NCBI RefSeq assembly: GCF_002803155.1
Contig: NZ_NNBP01000004.1
Coordinates: 310,985-374,984 of the forward strand
Length of the DNA: 64,000 bases
From: Streptomyces sp. CB02959
Lineage (GTDB): Bacteria; Actinomycetota; Actinomycetes; Streptomycetales; Streptomycetaceae
Direction of reading: 5' to 3'
The position numbers and the translations under genes are program-made. A model generated the notes under the pieces. The model was not told where the DNA came from and made no database searches. It worked only from the letters and a program-made list of their open reading frames with translations. This document shows positions 56,016 to 62,495 of this stretch, piece by piece. Numbering within the stretch: position 1 is the stretch's first letter; every line of letters starts with the position of its first letter.

Positions 56016-57389
56016 TCAGGTTCGCGCAAGTCGCTTCAGCAGCAGGGTCGATGCGACCGGCCGGGCACCCGCCTTGGCGACCCCGTCGGCCACCTCCCGG
56101 TCCGAGGAGACCACCACCACCGGGCGGCCCGGCGGCTCCGCGCGGACCAGCTGGCGGATCAACTCGTCGGCCGTCACGCCCGGTTTGCTGAACAGCACCC
56201 GCACCCCGCGCGGCGGCGCCAGCAGCACCGGCGCGGCCAGCTCCGCCCCGTCGAAGACACAGGTCATCTCCGCGCCGGTCTGGGCCGCCAGCACCGCCAT
56301 GCCGCCCAGCAGCCGCAGCCGCTGCTTCTCCAACGGCATGGTCGGATAGCCGGTCTTGGTGACGTTGTAGCCGTCCACCACCATGTGCGCCTGGGGCAGC
56401 GCCAGAAGCTGGTCCAGCAGCGCCGGATCGGTCTCCGACAGCGCCCGGGTCGCAATGTCCCTGGGCGTCATCCGGCCCGGCGCGACCGCGTCGACGGTGT
56501 CCGCCGGGCGGCCCGCGGCGGGCGGCAGCGCCAGCTCGCGGCGGAGCCCCTGGGCCGCGTCCAGCACGGTGTCCAACAGCAGCCGCAGCCGCATGTCCTC
56601 GACGCTGCGGCCCTCGCGGGTGGAGCGGCGGCTGGTCTCCAGCGCCGCCTCGACCTCCGCGATCCGGGCCTTGAGCCGGCGCAGTTCACTGTCGGCCGCG
56701 GCCCTCTCGGTCGCCGCCCGCTCCCGGGCCTCGCCCAGCGCGGCCTCGCCCTTGCGGACCGCCGCCTCCCCGCGCCGCACGTCACTGAGCGCGCTGCGCA
56801 GCTTGCGCTGGAGCGACTCGTTCTCCTTGCGGGTGGCCTCCAGGTCCGCCCGGACCCGGTCCGCCTCCGTACGGGCCTCGCCGCGCGCCTGCGCCAGCTC
56901 CTCGCGCAGCCGGGCCAGCTCCCGCTCGGCCTCCTCGCCGACCCGTTCGGCGCGTACCCGCTGCGCCTCCTCGCCGGCCGCCGCGACCAGCTTGACCCAG
57001 CCCTCGGGGCGCAGTACGTACGCCGCGGCCGCGACGTCCAGCGGATCCGCGGCAGCCGGCGGAGTCCCCTGCTCCAGGGCGTCGGCGAGCTCCGGCTGGG
57101 CCTCCCGGAGCTTGCTCGCGATCCGCTGCCGGAAGACCGCGTCACTCTCCAGCGCCGCGGCCATCGCGTTCCCGGCGAACTTCGCCCGACGGGTCGGGGT
57201 GAAACGGGCGTACTGCCGCAATGGGGGCGGGAGTTCGGTGACCGTCAGTGCCCCGAACCACTCCGCGGTGAGCGCCACGACACGGCGCCGTACGCCCTCG
57301 GGCAGTGGCTGGTCGAGCACCTCGTCCGCCACCCCTCCGGGCGCGTCCGCACGCTCCGCCCCCGGCTCCCCTTCTGGACGTTCCACCAC
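56016..57389 (-). CDS. NYN-domain protein with long coiled coil
   Basis: 457 residues. The N-terminal third (about 20-130) is helical with VVALTAEWFGALTVTELPPPLRQYARFTP; a coiled coil rich in Arg/Glu spans about 140-270; the C-terminus (about 330-457) is a NYN/PIN-like nuclease domain with MVVDGYNVTKTGYP, the acidic EMTCVFDGAE, and VVVSSDREVADGVAKAGA, close to YacP/Rae1. It is a candidate RNase acting on ribosomes or rRNA, by family inference only. GTG 57389. Probably co-transcribed with the small Cys4 protein 18 bp upstream. Confidence 0.87.
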   Translation of the reverse strand: MVERPEGEPGAERADAPGGVADEVLDQPLPEGVRRRVVALTAEWFGALTVTELPPPLRQYARFTPTRRAKFAGNAMAAALESDAVFRQRIASKLREAQPELADALEQGTPPAAADPLDVAAAAYVLRPEGWVKLVAAAGEEAQRVRAERVGEEAERELARLREELAQARGEARTEADRVRADLEATRKENESLQRKLRSALSDVRRGEAAVRKGEAALGEARERAATERAAADSELRRLKARIAEVEAALETSRRSTREGRSVEDMRLRLLLDTVLDAAQGLRRELALPPAAGRPADTVDAVAPGRMTPRDIATRALSETDPALLDQLLALPQAHMVVDGYNVTKTGYPTMPLEKQRLRLLGGMAVLAAQTGAEMTCVFDGAELAAPVLLAPPRGVRVLFSKPGVTADELIRQLVRAEPPGRPVVVVSSDREVADGVAKAGARPVASTLLLKRLART

Positions 57390-57407
57390 GGCTGCATCGC
57401 TCCGATC

Positions 57408-57647
57408 TCAGGCGCTCGCGCCCGGACGGTCCACCAGCTCGATCTGGTCGACCGCGTTGCACCAGCGGCAGCGCACCGACTCGACGGTCTCGCTGACGAC
57501 CTCGCGCTCCTCCACCGTCGGGTCGCCGGCCAGATCCAGGTGCACGTACTCCACGACCTTGGACTGGCGGGTCACGTCGAACCGGGTGAGATTGCCGCAC
57601 AGCGTGCAGCGCCACCGGGTTGCCGCCGTCGGCAGGGGAACAGCCAT
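57408..57647 (-). CDS. Small protein with two CxxC pairs (zinc-ribbon-like)
   Basis: 79 residues. CTLCGN (about 14-19) and CRWCNA (about 60-65) form a likely four-Cys zinc site; the sequence between is acidic (HLDLAGDPTVEEREVVSETV). No named family is recognised; small zinc ribbons of this kind bind nucleic acids or protein partners. ATG 57647. Eighteen bp upstream of the NYN gene, same strand. Confidence 0.75.
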   Translation of the reverse strand: MAVPLPTAATRWRCTLCGNLTRFDVTRQSKVVEYVHLDLAGDPTVEEREVVSETVESVRCRWCNAVDQIELVDRPGASA

Positions 57648-57842
57648 CGTGTCGTCCTCTTTCGTGACTCATCGGGCTCGGGCAGCGGTGCGGTTCGCGC
57701 GGTACGCCGTCGGACTGCGGAAATACGCAACGTACTGCCTGTAACCCTACGGCCTGACAGCGGGCCGGTGCGGGCCCGCCCGGCAGCCGGGACGCGGCGA
57801 GGCGCTCTGTCCCGTGTGCCCGCATTGCGCCATGATCACTTC

Positions 57843-58574
57843 ATGACGGCGCCGGTCCACCCCGCCCGCTCGCTCCGCGCGGTGTTCTCACGGATGACGA
57901 ATGTGCTGATCGGGCTGTGCTGCGCACTCTTCGTGCTCGGCCCGGTCTCCGGCCTGAACCACACCTACGGCACCGGAGACGTCCTGCTCCACGCCCAGAA
58001 CAGATACTTCGAGCGCTGGGGCGTGATTCCGCTCGATCTGTGGAGCGGCTCACCGAGGGCCCTGCTCACCCCGCTCACCGCGCTGTTCGTCCACGGGAGC
58101 TGGCTGCACCTGCTCGGCAACATCCTGTTCCTGTACGTCTTCGGCGCGATGACCGAGACGCGGATGGGCCGGCTCCCGTTCACCGCCTTCTACCTGGCCG
58201 TCGGCTATCTGGCGCTGCTGGGCTACGCGGCAGCGCACGCCGGCTCGAACCAGACCCTGGTCGGCGCCTCCGGATCGATCTCCGGCGTACTGGGCGCCTT
58301 CCTCTTCCTCTTCCCGCGGGCCCGGGTCACCAGCCTCTTCCCGTTCCTGTTCTTCCTTCCGCTGCGCTTCCCGGCCTGGATCGTGCTGCTGTTCTGGTTC
58401 TTCCTCCAGTGGCACGCCGCCCGCCAGGACCCGGCAGGCCCCGGCGTCGCCTACCTCGCCCACGTCGTCGGCTTCGCGCTGGGCTTCCTCTACGCGTGGG
58501 CCCGCTACGGGCGGGATACTGTGGGTGCCACCAGGGGCAATGGAGTGTCGGCCGAGGGAGAGAGCCAGCCGTGA
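57843..58574 (+). CDS. Rhomboid family intramembrane serine protease
   Basis: 243 residues with six to seven membrane segments. Catalytic Ser in [15 protein letters not shown] (about 144) and His in [16 protein letters not shown] (about 206); the [18 protein letters not shown] loop-helix (about 82-99) is the rhomboid His/Asn motif. ATG 57843 has CATGAT six bases upstream, a possible leaderless start. The stop overlaps the AsnC-type gene by four bases. Confidence 0.92.
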   Translation: MTAPVHPARSLRAVFSRMTNVLIGLCCALFVLGPVSGLNHTYGTGDVLLHAQNRYFERWGVIPLDLWSGSPRALLTPLTALFVHGSWLHLLGNILFLYVFGAMTETRMGRLPFTAFYLAVGYLALLGYAAAHAGSNQTLVGASGSISGVLGAFLFLFPRARVTSLFPFLFFLPLRFPAWIVLLFWFFLQWHAARQDPAGPGVAYLAHVVGFALGFLYAWARYGRDTVGATRGNGVSAEGESQP

Positions 58575-58852
58575 TCACGTCGATCGTGCTCATCAAGACC
58601 AGCGTGGACCAGATCCCGGAGATCGCCGAGCAGATCGCCGCACTGGAAGGCGTCAGCGAGGTCTACTCCGTCACCGGCGCCCACGACCTGATCGCGATGG
58701 TGCGCGTCGCCAACCACGACGACCTCGCCGACGTCATCCCCGGCCGGATCAGCAAGGTCCCGGGCGTCGCCTCCACCGAGACGCACATCGCGTTCCGCAC
58801 CTACTCCCAGCACGACCTCGAAGCAGCGTTCTCCATCGGGCTCGACGCGTAG
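58571..58852 (+). CDS. Stand-alone Lrp/AsnC ligand-binding (RAM) domain protein
   Basis: 93 residues: only the effector-binding, oligomer-forming domain of Lrp/AsnC regulators ([58 protein letters not shown]), with no helix-turn-helix. Such stand-alone RAM proteins bind amino acids as small rings and may modulate partners. GTG 58571 overlaps the rhomboid stop (GTGA), so the pair is coupled. The last codons run into the start of the intergenic repeat. Confidence 0.9.
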   Translation: MITSIVLIKTSVDQIPEIAEQIAALEGVSEVYSVTGAHDLIAMVRVANHDDLADVIPGRISKVPGVASTETHIAFRTYSQHDLEAAFSIGLDA

Positions 58853-58932
58853 CGCTGCGCTTGGTTGGGCCCCGCACGTTGTCGGCTGGCCCGCCGTGGG
58901 GGTTGCTGTTTTTGCGCCTGGCGGCGCGGGCC

Positions 58933-59076
58933 GTTGCCGCTGTGCGGCGCCGTTGCGCCTGCGGCGGGCGTTGCCGCTGCGCGGGGCGGGTCCGCTGCGC
59001 GGGGCTGGTCGGGTGCGCGGGGCTGGTCGGGTGCGCGGGGCTGGTCGGGTGCGCGGGGCTGGTCGGGTGCGGTGCC
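58933..59076 (+). repeat. Run of 18-bp units in copy A
   Basis: Successive units: 58933-58951 (19 bp), 58952-58969, 58970-58987 (GTTGCCGCTGCGCGGGGC), 58988-59005 (GGGTCCGCTGCGCGGGGC), then TGGTCGGGTGCGCGGGGC three times (59006-59059) and a diverged last unit. Copy B has fewer units. The last three identical units look like recent slippage. Confidence 0.85.
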
Positions 59077-59146
59077 GGGTCTGTGGGGTGGGGGTGTGCC
59101 GGACTGCTTCGCTTTACGTCCGGCACACCCCCACCCCACAGACCCG
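59076..59146. terminator. 29-bp perfect hairpin, copy A
   Basis: Arms 59076-59104 and 59118-59146 pair without a mismatch; the top of the stem is GGAC/GTCC and the loop is TGCTTCGCTTTAC. It can end the rhomboid/AsnC transcript. Confidence 0.85.
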
Positions 59147-59304
59147 TCCCCTCCCGTTGATGGGTGAAATTCAGGTGAGTTGGGGTGCCCGTAGTGGGAC
59201 GCTGCGGGTCCGTTGTTGAGTGGTGACCAGGGCGATCAGCGACCGGTAGACGACCACTCACCTTGGCCCCCACTCACCGTTTCTTCCCACCATCACCGGG
59301 AGGG

Positions 59305-59375
59305 GTCGGGTTGGAGGGGTCGGGGTGCAGGACGTAAAGCGCAGCAGTCCTGCACCCCGACCCCTCCAACCCGAC
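59305..59375. terminator. 29-bp perfect hairpin, copy B
   Basis: Arms 59305-59333 and 59347-59375 pair without a mismatch; the loop GTAAAGCGCAGCA is the reverse complement of the copy A loop with one change. It can end the aminotransferase transcript. Confidence 0.85.
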
Positions 59376-59516
59376 ACCGCACCCAACAGCCCCGCGCAGC
59401 GGACAACAGCCCGCCGCCAGGGGACACGGCGCCGCACGGCGGCAACGTACGAGCGCCCCGCGCCGCCAGGCGCAACGGCGGGACGGCCGACAACGTGCGG
59501 GTCAATACGCCGGACT

Positions 59517-60893
59517 TCACCCGGCGCTACGCGCCGGCACGCAACGGCCGTCCTCCACCTGGTAGTTCCAGCGTGCGCCGTCCGCGACGAGTTCCTTGAC
59601 CGCGCGGACGAACCGCTCGACGTGCTCGTCGGGCGTGCCGGCGCCGAAGCTGACCCGGATCGCGTTCAGCGACCGCTCCCCCGGTGCCGCCTCCGGTGCC
59701 CCGCACTCGCCGGGTTCCTGCGGCTCGCTGCCCAGGAGGGTCCGTACCAGCGGGTGGGCGCAGAACAGGCCGTCGCGGACGCCGATCCCGTACTCGGCGG
59801 AGAGCGCGGCCGCGAAGTGCGAGCTGTTCCAGCCTTCGACGACGAACGAGAGGACGCCGACCCGCGGGGCGTCGTCGCCGAAGAGGGAGAGGACGCGGAC
59901 GGCGGGGACTTCGGCGAGGCCGGCGCGGACCTTGGCGATCAGTTCCTGTTCGCGGGCGACGAGGCCGTCAAACCCCGCCTCGGTGAGTGCCCGGCAGGCG
60001 GCGGCGATGGAGTAGGCGCCGATGACGTTGGGCGAACCGGCCTCGTGCCGGGCCGCGGTGGTGTGCCACTCGACGTCCACCCCGCCGTCGGTCCGCCGGG
60101 CGACCTTCCGGCTGGCGCCGCCACCCGCGAGGTACGGCTCGGCCTCCTGGAGCCAGTCGGCGCGGCCGGCCAGCACACCGGCGCCGAACGGCGCGTAGAG
60201 CTTGTGGCCGGAGAACGCGACCCAGTCGGCGTCGAGTTCCGCGAGGTCCACCGGGTGGTGCGGGGCGAGTTGGGCGGCGTCCAGCACGATCCGGGCGCCG
60301 TGCGCGTGCGCGGCGGCCGCCAGTTCCCGCACCGGCCACAGTTCGCCGGTCACGTTCGAGGCACCGGTGACGCAGACCAGCGCCGGTCCGTACGGCTCGC
60401 GGGTGGCCAGCGCCTTCTCCAGGCTGTCCACCGCCTGCTGCGGGGTGCGCGGCGCGTTGAGGTAGGTCACGGCCAGGTCCGCGCGGCGCTCCCAGGGCAG
60501 CAGCGAGGCGTGGTGCTCGGTCTCGAAGACGAACACCCGGGTGCCCTGCGGCAGGGCCGCGGCCAGCAGGTTCAGCGAGTCGGTGGTGGAGCGGGTGAAG
60601 ACCACCTGGTCGTCGGGGCGGCAGCCGAGGAAGTCGGCGACGGTCCTGCGGGCGTTCTCGAAGAGGTCGGTGGAGAGCTGGGAGAGGTAGCCGGCGCCGC
60701 GGTGGACGCTGCCGTAGTACGGGGCGTACGCGGCGACGTCGTCCCAGACCCGCTGGAGCGCCGGCGCGCTGGCGGCGTAGTCCAACGCGGCGTAGACGGC
60801 CTCGCCGCCGGTCACCAGCGGGACCAGGACGTCGCGTCCCAGAACGGGCAGCGGGGCACAGACGGCACGGTCGGCGGCAGCGGAAACAGACAT
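59517..60893 (-). CDS. Class V aminotransferase (cysteine-desulfurase-like)
   Basis: 458-residue PLP enzyme of fold type I. LDYAASAPALQRVWDDVAAY (about 38-57), TRSTTDSLNLLAAAL, ETEHHASLLPWE, VTGASNVTGELWPV, LDAAQLAPHHPVDL and the PLP Lys in FSGHKLYAPFGAGVL (about 229) follow SufS/NifS-like proteins. The active-site Cys region is not clear, so desulfurase activity is uncertain. A SAM-IV riboswitch upstream ties it to methionine/sulfur metabolism. ATG 60893 has CGGGAGTT ahead. Confidence 0.88.
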   Translation of the reverse strand: MSVSAAADRAVCAPLPVLGRDVLVPLVTGGEAVYAALDYAASAPALQRVWDDVAAYAPYYGSVHRGAGYLSQLSTDLFENARRTVADFLGCRPDDQVVFTRSTTDSLNLLAAALPQGTRVFVFETEHHASLLPWERRADLAVTYLNAPRTPQQAVDSLEKALATREPYGPALVCVTGASNVTGELWPVRELAAAAHAHGARIVLDAAQLAPHHPVDLAELDADWVAFSGHKLYAPFGAGVLAGRADWLQEAEPYLAGGGASRKVARRTDGGVDVEWHTTAARHEAGSPNVIGAYSIAAACRALTEAGFDGLVAREQELIAKVRAGLAEVPAVRVLSLFGDDAPRVGVLSFVVEGWNSSHFAAALSAEYGIGVRDGLFCAHPLVRTLLGSEPQEPGECGAPEAAPGERSLNAIRVSFGAGTPDEHVERFVRAVKELVADGARWNYQVEDGRCVPARSAG

Positions 60894-61016
60894 GGCGAAC
60901 TCCCGGGAGGCATGAGCGAATGCGCTGCGGCGGGGGGCGTCGCACGGTACGCGTCAGGGCACGGAGGATCCGCCCGGCACGGCACCGCAGCGTGAAAAGA
61001 GAGAAAGGTGGCGCGG
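60894..61016 (-). other. Leader segment before the aminotransferase gene
   Basis: About 120 nt between the intrinsic terminator and the start codon. It contains GCGCATTCGC (60925-60916 on the minus strand), the exact complement of a stretch inside the upstream mini-ORF (61047-61038), so a 10-bp long-range stem enclosing the terminator is possible. No ORF of note. Confidence 0.5.
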
Positions 61017-61035
61017 AAAAAGGGGCCGACGGCCC
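61017..61035 (-). terminator. Intrinsic terminator in the aminotransferase leader
   Basis: Minus strand GGGCC-GTC-GGCCC, then C and TTTTT. It starts at the stop codon of the six-residue ORF and lies 124 nt before the aminotransferase start, so it should act as an attenuator. Confidence 0.7.
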
Positions 61036-61055
61036 TAGCGCATTCGCTTCATCAC
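61035..61055 (-). CDS. Putative six-residue Met-rich leader ORF
   Basis: GTG ATG AAG CGA ATG CGC TAG, read as MMKRMR, with GAGGGAG seven bases before the GTG. Three of six residues are methionine, and the stop codon abuts the terminator stem. Placement between a SAM riboswitch and a terminator suggests a second, translation-based sensor of methionine supply; its size makes chance occurrence possible. Confidence 0.35.
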   Translation of the reverse strand: MMKRMR

Positions 61056-61089
61056 GGAAGGACTCCCTCGGGGACCAGGATCCCTGGCG

Positions 61090-61212
61090 AGGGATCCGCG
61101 CTTGCCGCAGACCTCGCTGCCTGCGACCTGGTCATCACCCGGGGCACCCCGCCACGGAAGGAGGGTTGCCGGACAGCGGGCCGGGGCCTATCTCGCTGTC
61201 ACTCGTGACCTG
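61090..61212 (-). promoter_or_regulatory. SAM-IV riboswitch
   Basis: On the minus strand the conserved elements occur in order: GGTCACGAGTGACAGC, GCTGTCCGGCAACC, CCTCCTTCCGTGGCGGGGTG, CCCCGGGTGATGACCAGG and GCGGCAAGCGCGGATCC. This matches the SAM-IV class, known mainly from actinobacteria, where it senses S-adenosylmethionine. A promoter (TTGCGC 61246-61241, 16 bp, CATGAT 61224-61219) places the start at the riboswitch 5' end. A small hairpin, GGATCCCT-GGCG-AGGGATCC (61078-61097), overlaps its 3' side. Confidence 0.92.
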
Positions 61213-61246
61213 GGCTGAATCATGCCACACGATCTTCGCCGCGCAA

Positions 61247-61273
61247 GCCCCGGTCCGCATTCCGGACCGGGGC
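61247..61273 (-). terminator. Terminator of trpD
   Basis: GCCCCGGTCCG and CGGACCGGGGC form an 11-bp stem with loop CATTC, 17 bases after the trpD stop. Confidence 0.8.
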
Positions 61274-61290
61274 CTGCGTCACATCCGCCG

Positions 61291-62355
61291 TCAGGCGTTG
61301 CTGGCCGCCGCCCACCGCTCCAGCGTCCGCTTGGCGGCGCCCGAGTCGATCGCCTCGGCGGCCTTGCCGAGGCCGTCGCGGATCCGCTCGGTGAGCGGGG
61401 CGCCGGACGGCTCCAGGGCGGCCAGCGCGGCAGCGGAGTTCAGCAGCACCGCATCCCGCACCGGCCCGGTCTCGCCGTCCAGCAGCCGCCGGGCCACCTC
61501 GGCGTTGTACGACGCGTCGGCGCCGCGCAGCGCCTCCACCGGGACCAGGCCGATCCCGACGTCCCGCGGGTCGAAGGGCTCCTCGCGGACCTCGCCGTCC
61601 TGCACGATCCACACCCGGGAGGTGGCGGTGGTGGTCAGCTCGTCCAGCCCGTCGTCGCCGCGGAAGACCAGCGCCGACGAACCGCGTTCGGCCAGCACCC
61701 CGGCCAGGATCGGCGCCATCCGGGCGTCCGCGACGCCGGTCGCCTGGGCCTTGACCCGGGCCGGGTTGGTCAGCGGCCCCAGCACGTTGAAGGTCGTCCG
61801 GATGCCCAGCTGGCCGCGGGCGGCCGCCACGTGCCGCAGTGCGGGGTGGAACTTGGCCGCGAAGCAGAAGGTGATCCCGGCCTCCTCCGCGACCTCGACG
61901 ACCCGCCGCGGCGACAGGTTCAGGTTGACGCCCAGCTTCTCCAGGACGTCCGTGGCACCGCTGGTCGACGACGCGGCCCGGCTGCCGTGCTTGACGACCC
62001 TGGCTCCGGTGCCGGCGACCACGATCGACGCCATGGTGGAGATGTTGACGGTGTTCGCGCCGTCGCCGCCGGTGCCGACGATGTCGACGCTGGGGCCGGG
62101 CACCTCGATCAGGCTGGCGTGCGCGTACATCGTCCGGACCAGACCGGAGATCTCCGCGACCGTCTCGCCCTTGGCGCGCAGTGCGACCGCGAAGCCGGCG
62201 ATCTGCGCGTCGGTGGCCTCGCCGCGCATGATCCGGTCCATGACCCAGGCGGTGTCGTCGGCGGTGAGGTCGTGGCCGTCGAGGAGTGCGTTCAGTACGG
62301 CCGGCCAGGTGCGGTCCGCCACGCTGCCGCCGCCTGCCGGGGTCACAACGTTCAT
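61291..62355 (-). CDS. trpD: Anthranilate phosphoribosyltransferase TrpD
   Basis: 354-residue enzyme adding phosphoribosyl to anthranilate in tryptophan synthesis. PRPP motif [20 protein letters not shown] (about 89-108), [20 protein letters not shown] (about 121-140), and [13 protein letters not shown] (about 189-201). ATG 62355 is chosen because AGGAG lies eight bases upstream. No other trp gene is adjacent; trpEG is 28 kb away, so the trp genes are scattered. Confidence 0.95.
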   Translation of the reverse strand: MNVVTPAGGGSVADRTWPAVLNALLDGHDLTADDTAWVMDRIMRGEATDAQIAGFAVALRAKGETVAEISGLVRTMYAHASLIEVPGPSVDIVGTGGDGANTVNISTMASIVVAGTGARVVKHGSRAASSTSGATDVLEKLGVNLNLSPRRVVEVAEEAGITFCFAAKFHPALRHVAAARGQLGIRTTFNVLGPLTNPARVKAQATGVADARMAPILAGVLAERGSSALVFRGDDGLDELTTTATSRVWIVQDGEVREEPFDPRDVGIGLVPVEALRGADASYNAEVARRLLDGETGPVRDAVLLNSAAALAALEPSGAPLTERIRDGLGKAAEAIDSGAAKRTLERWAAASNA

Positions 62356-62414
62356 GGTCCACGCTCCTGGTTGGTCTCCTGCTTGTGCCGTCACCCTATC
62401 TAGGTCCGGGCATG

Positions 62415-62453
62415 CCGGAGGGCCCCGTCCTCTTCGTGGACGGGGCCCTCTGG
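62415..62453 (-). terminator. Terminator of qcrB
   Basis: CCGGAGGGCCCCGTCC and GGACGGGGCCCTCTGG form a 16-bp stem (one G-U pair) around TCTTCGT, 42 bases after the qcrB stop. Confidence 0.85.
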
Positions 62454-62495
62454 GTGGCGTACTACCAGCGGTGCGCGGTGTCGCGCCCGCGGGGA

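Larger units (their letters stand above)
58845..59525. repeat. Pair of inverted copies of a structured intergenic element
   Basis: The whole gap between two convergent genes is a large imperfect inverted repeat centred near 59226. Matching inverted blocks: 58871-58886 with 59486-59501 (16/16), 58912-58930 with 59457-59475 (19/19), the 29-bp hairpins at 59076-59146 and 59305-59375, and CCCCTCCCGTTGATGG (from 59148) with its counterpart at 59290-59305. Copy A also carries a run of 18/19-bp units (58933-59076), most able to form a small hairpin such as CCGC-TGC-GCGG. No gene is credible here. Confidence 0.88.

Noticed and set aside
58933..59076. Possible CRISPR array (regular 18-bp repeats)
   Set aside because: Units are contiguous with no unique spacers and no cas genes are nearby; it is part of the inverted intergenic element.
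58849..59167. Open frames of about 100 codons within the intergenic element
   Set aside because: They exist because the repeat unit is 18 bp and stop-free; they have no ribosome sites and translate to simple repeats.
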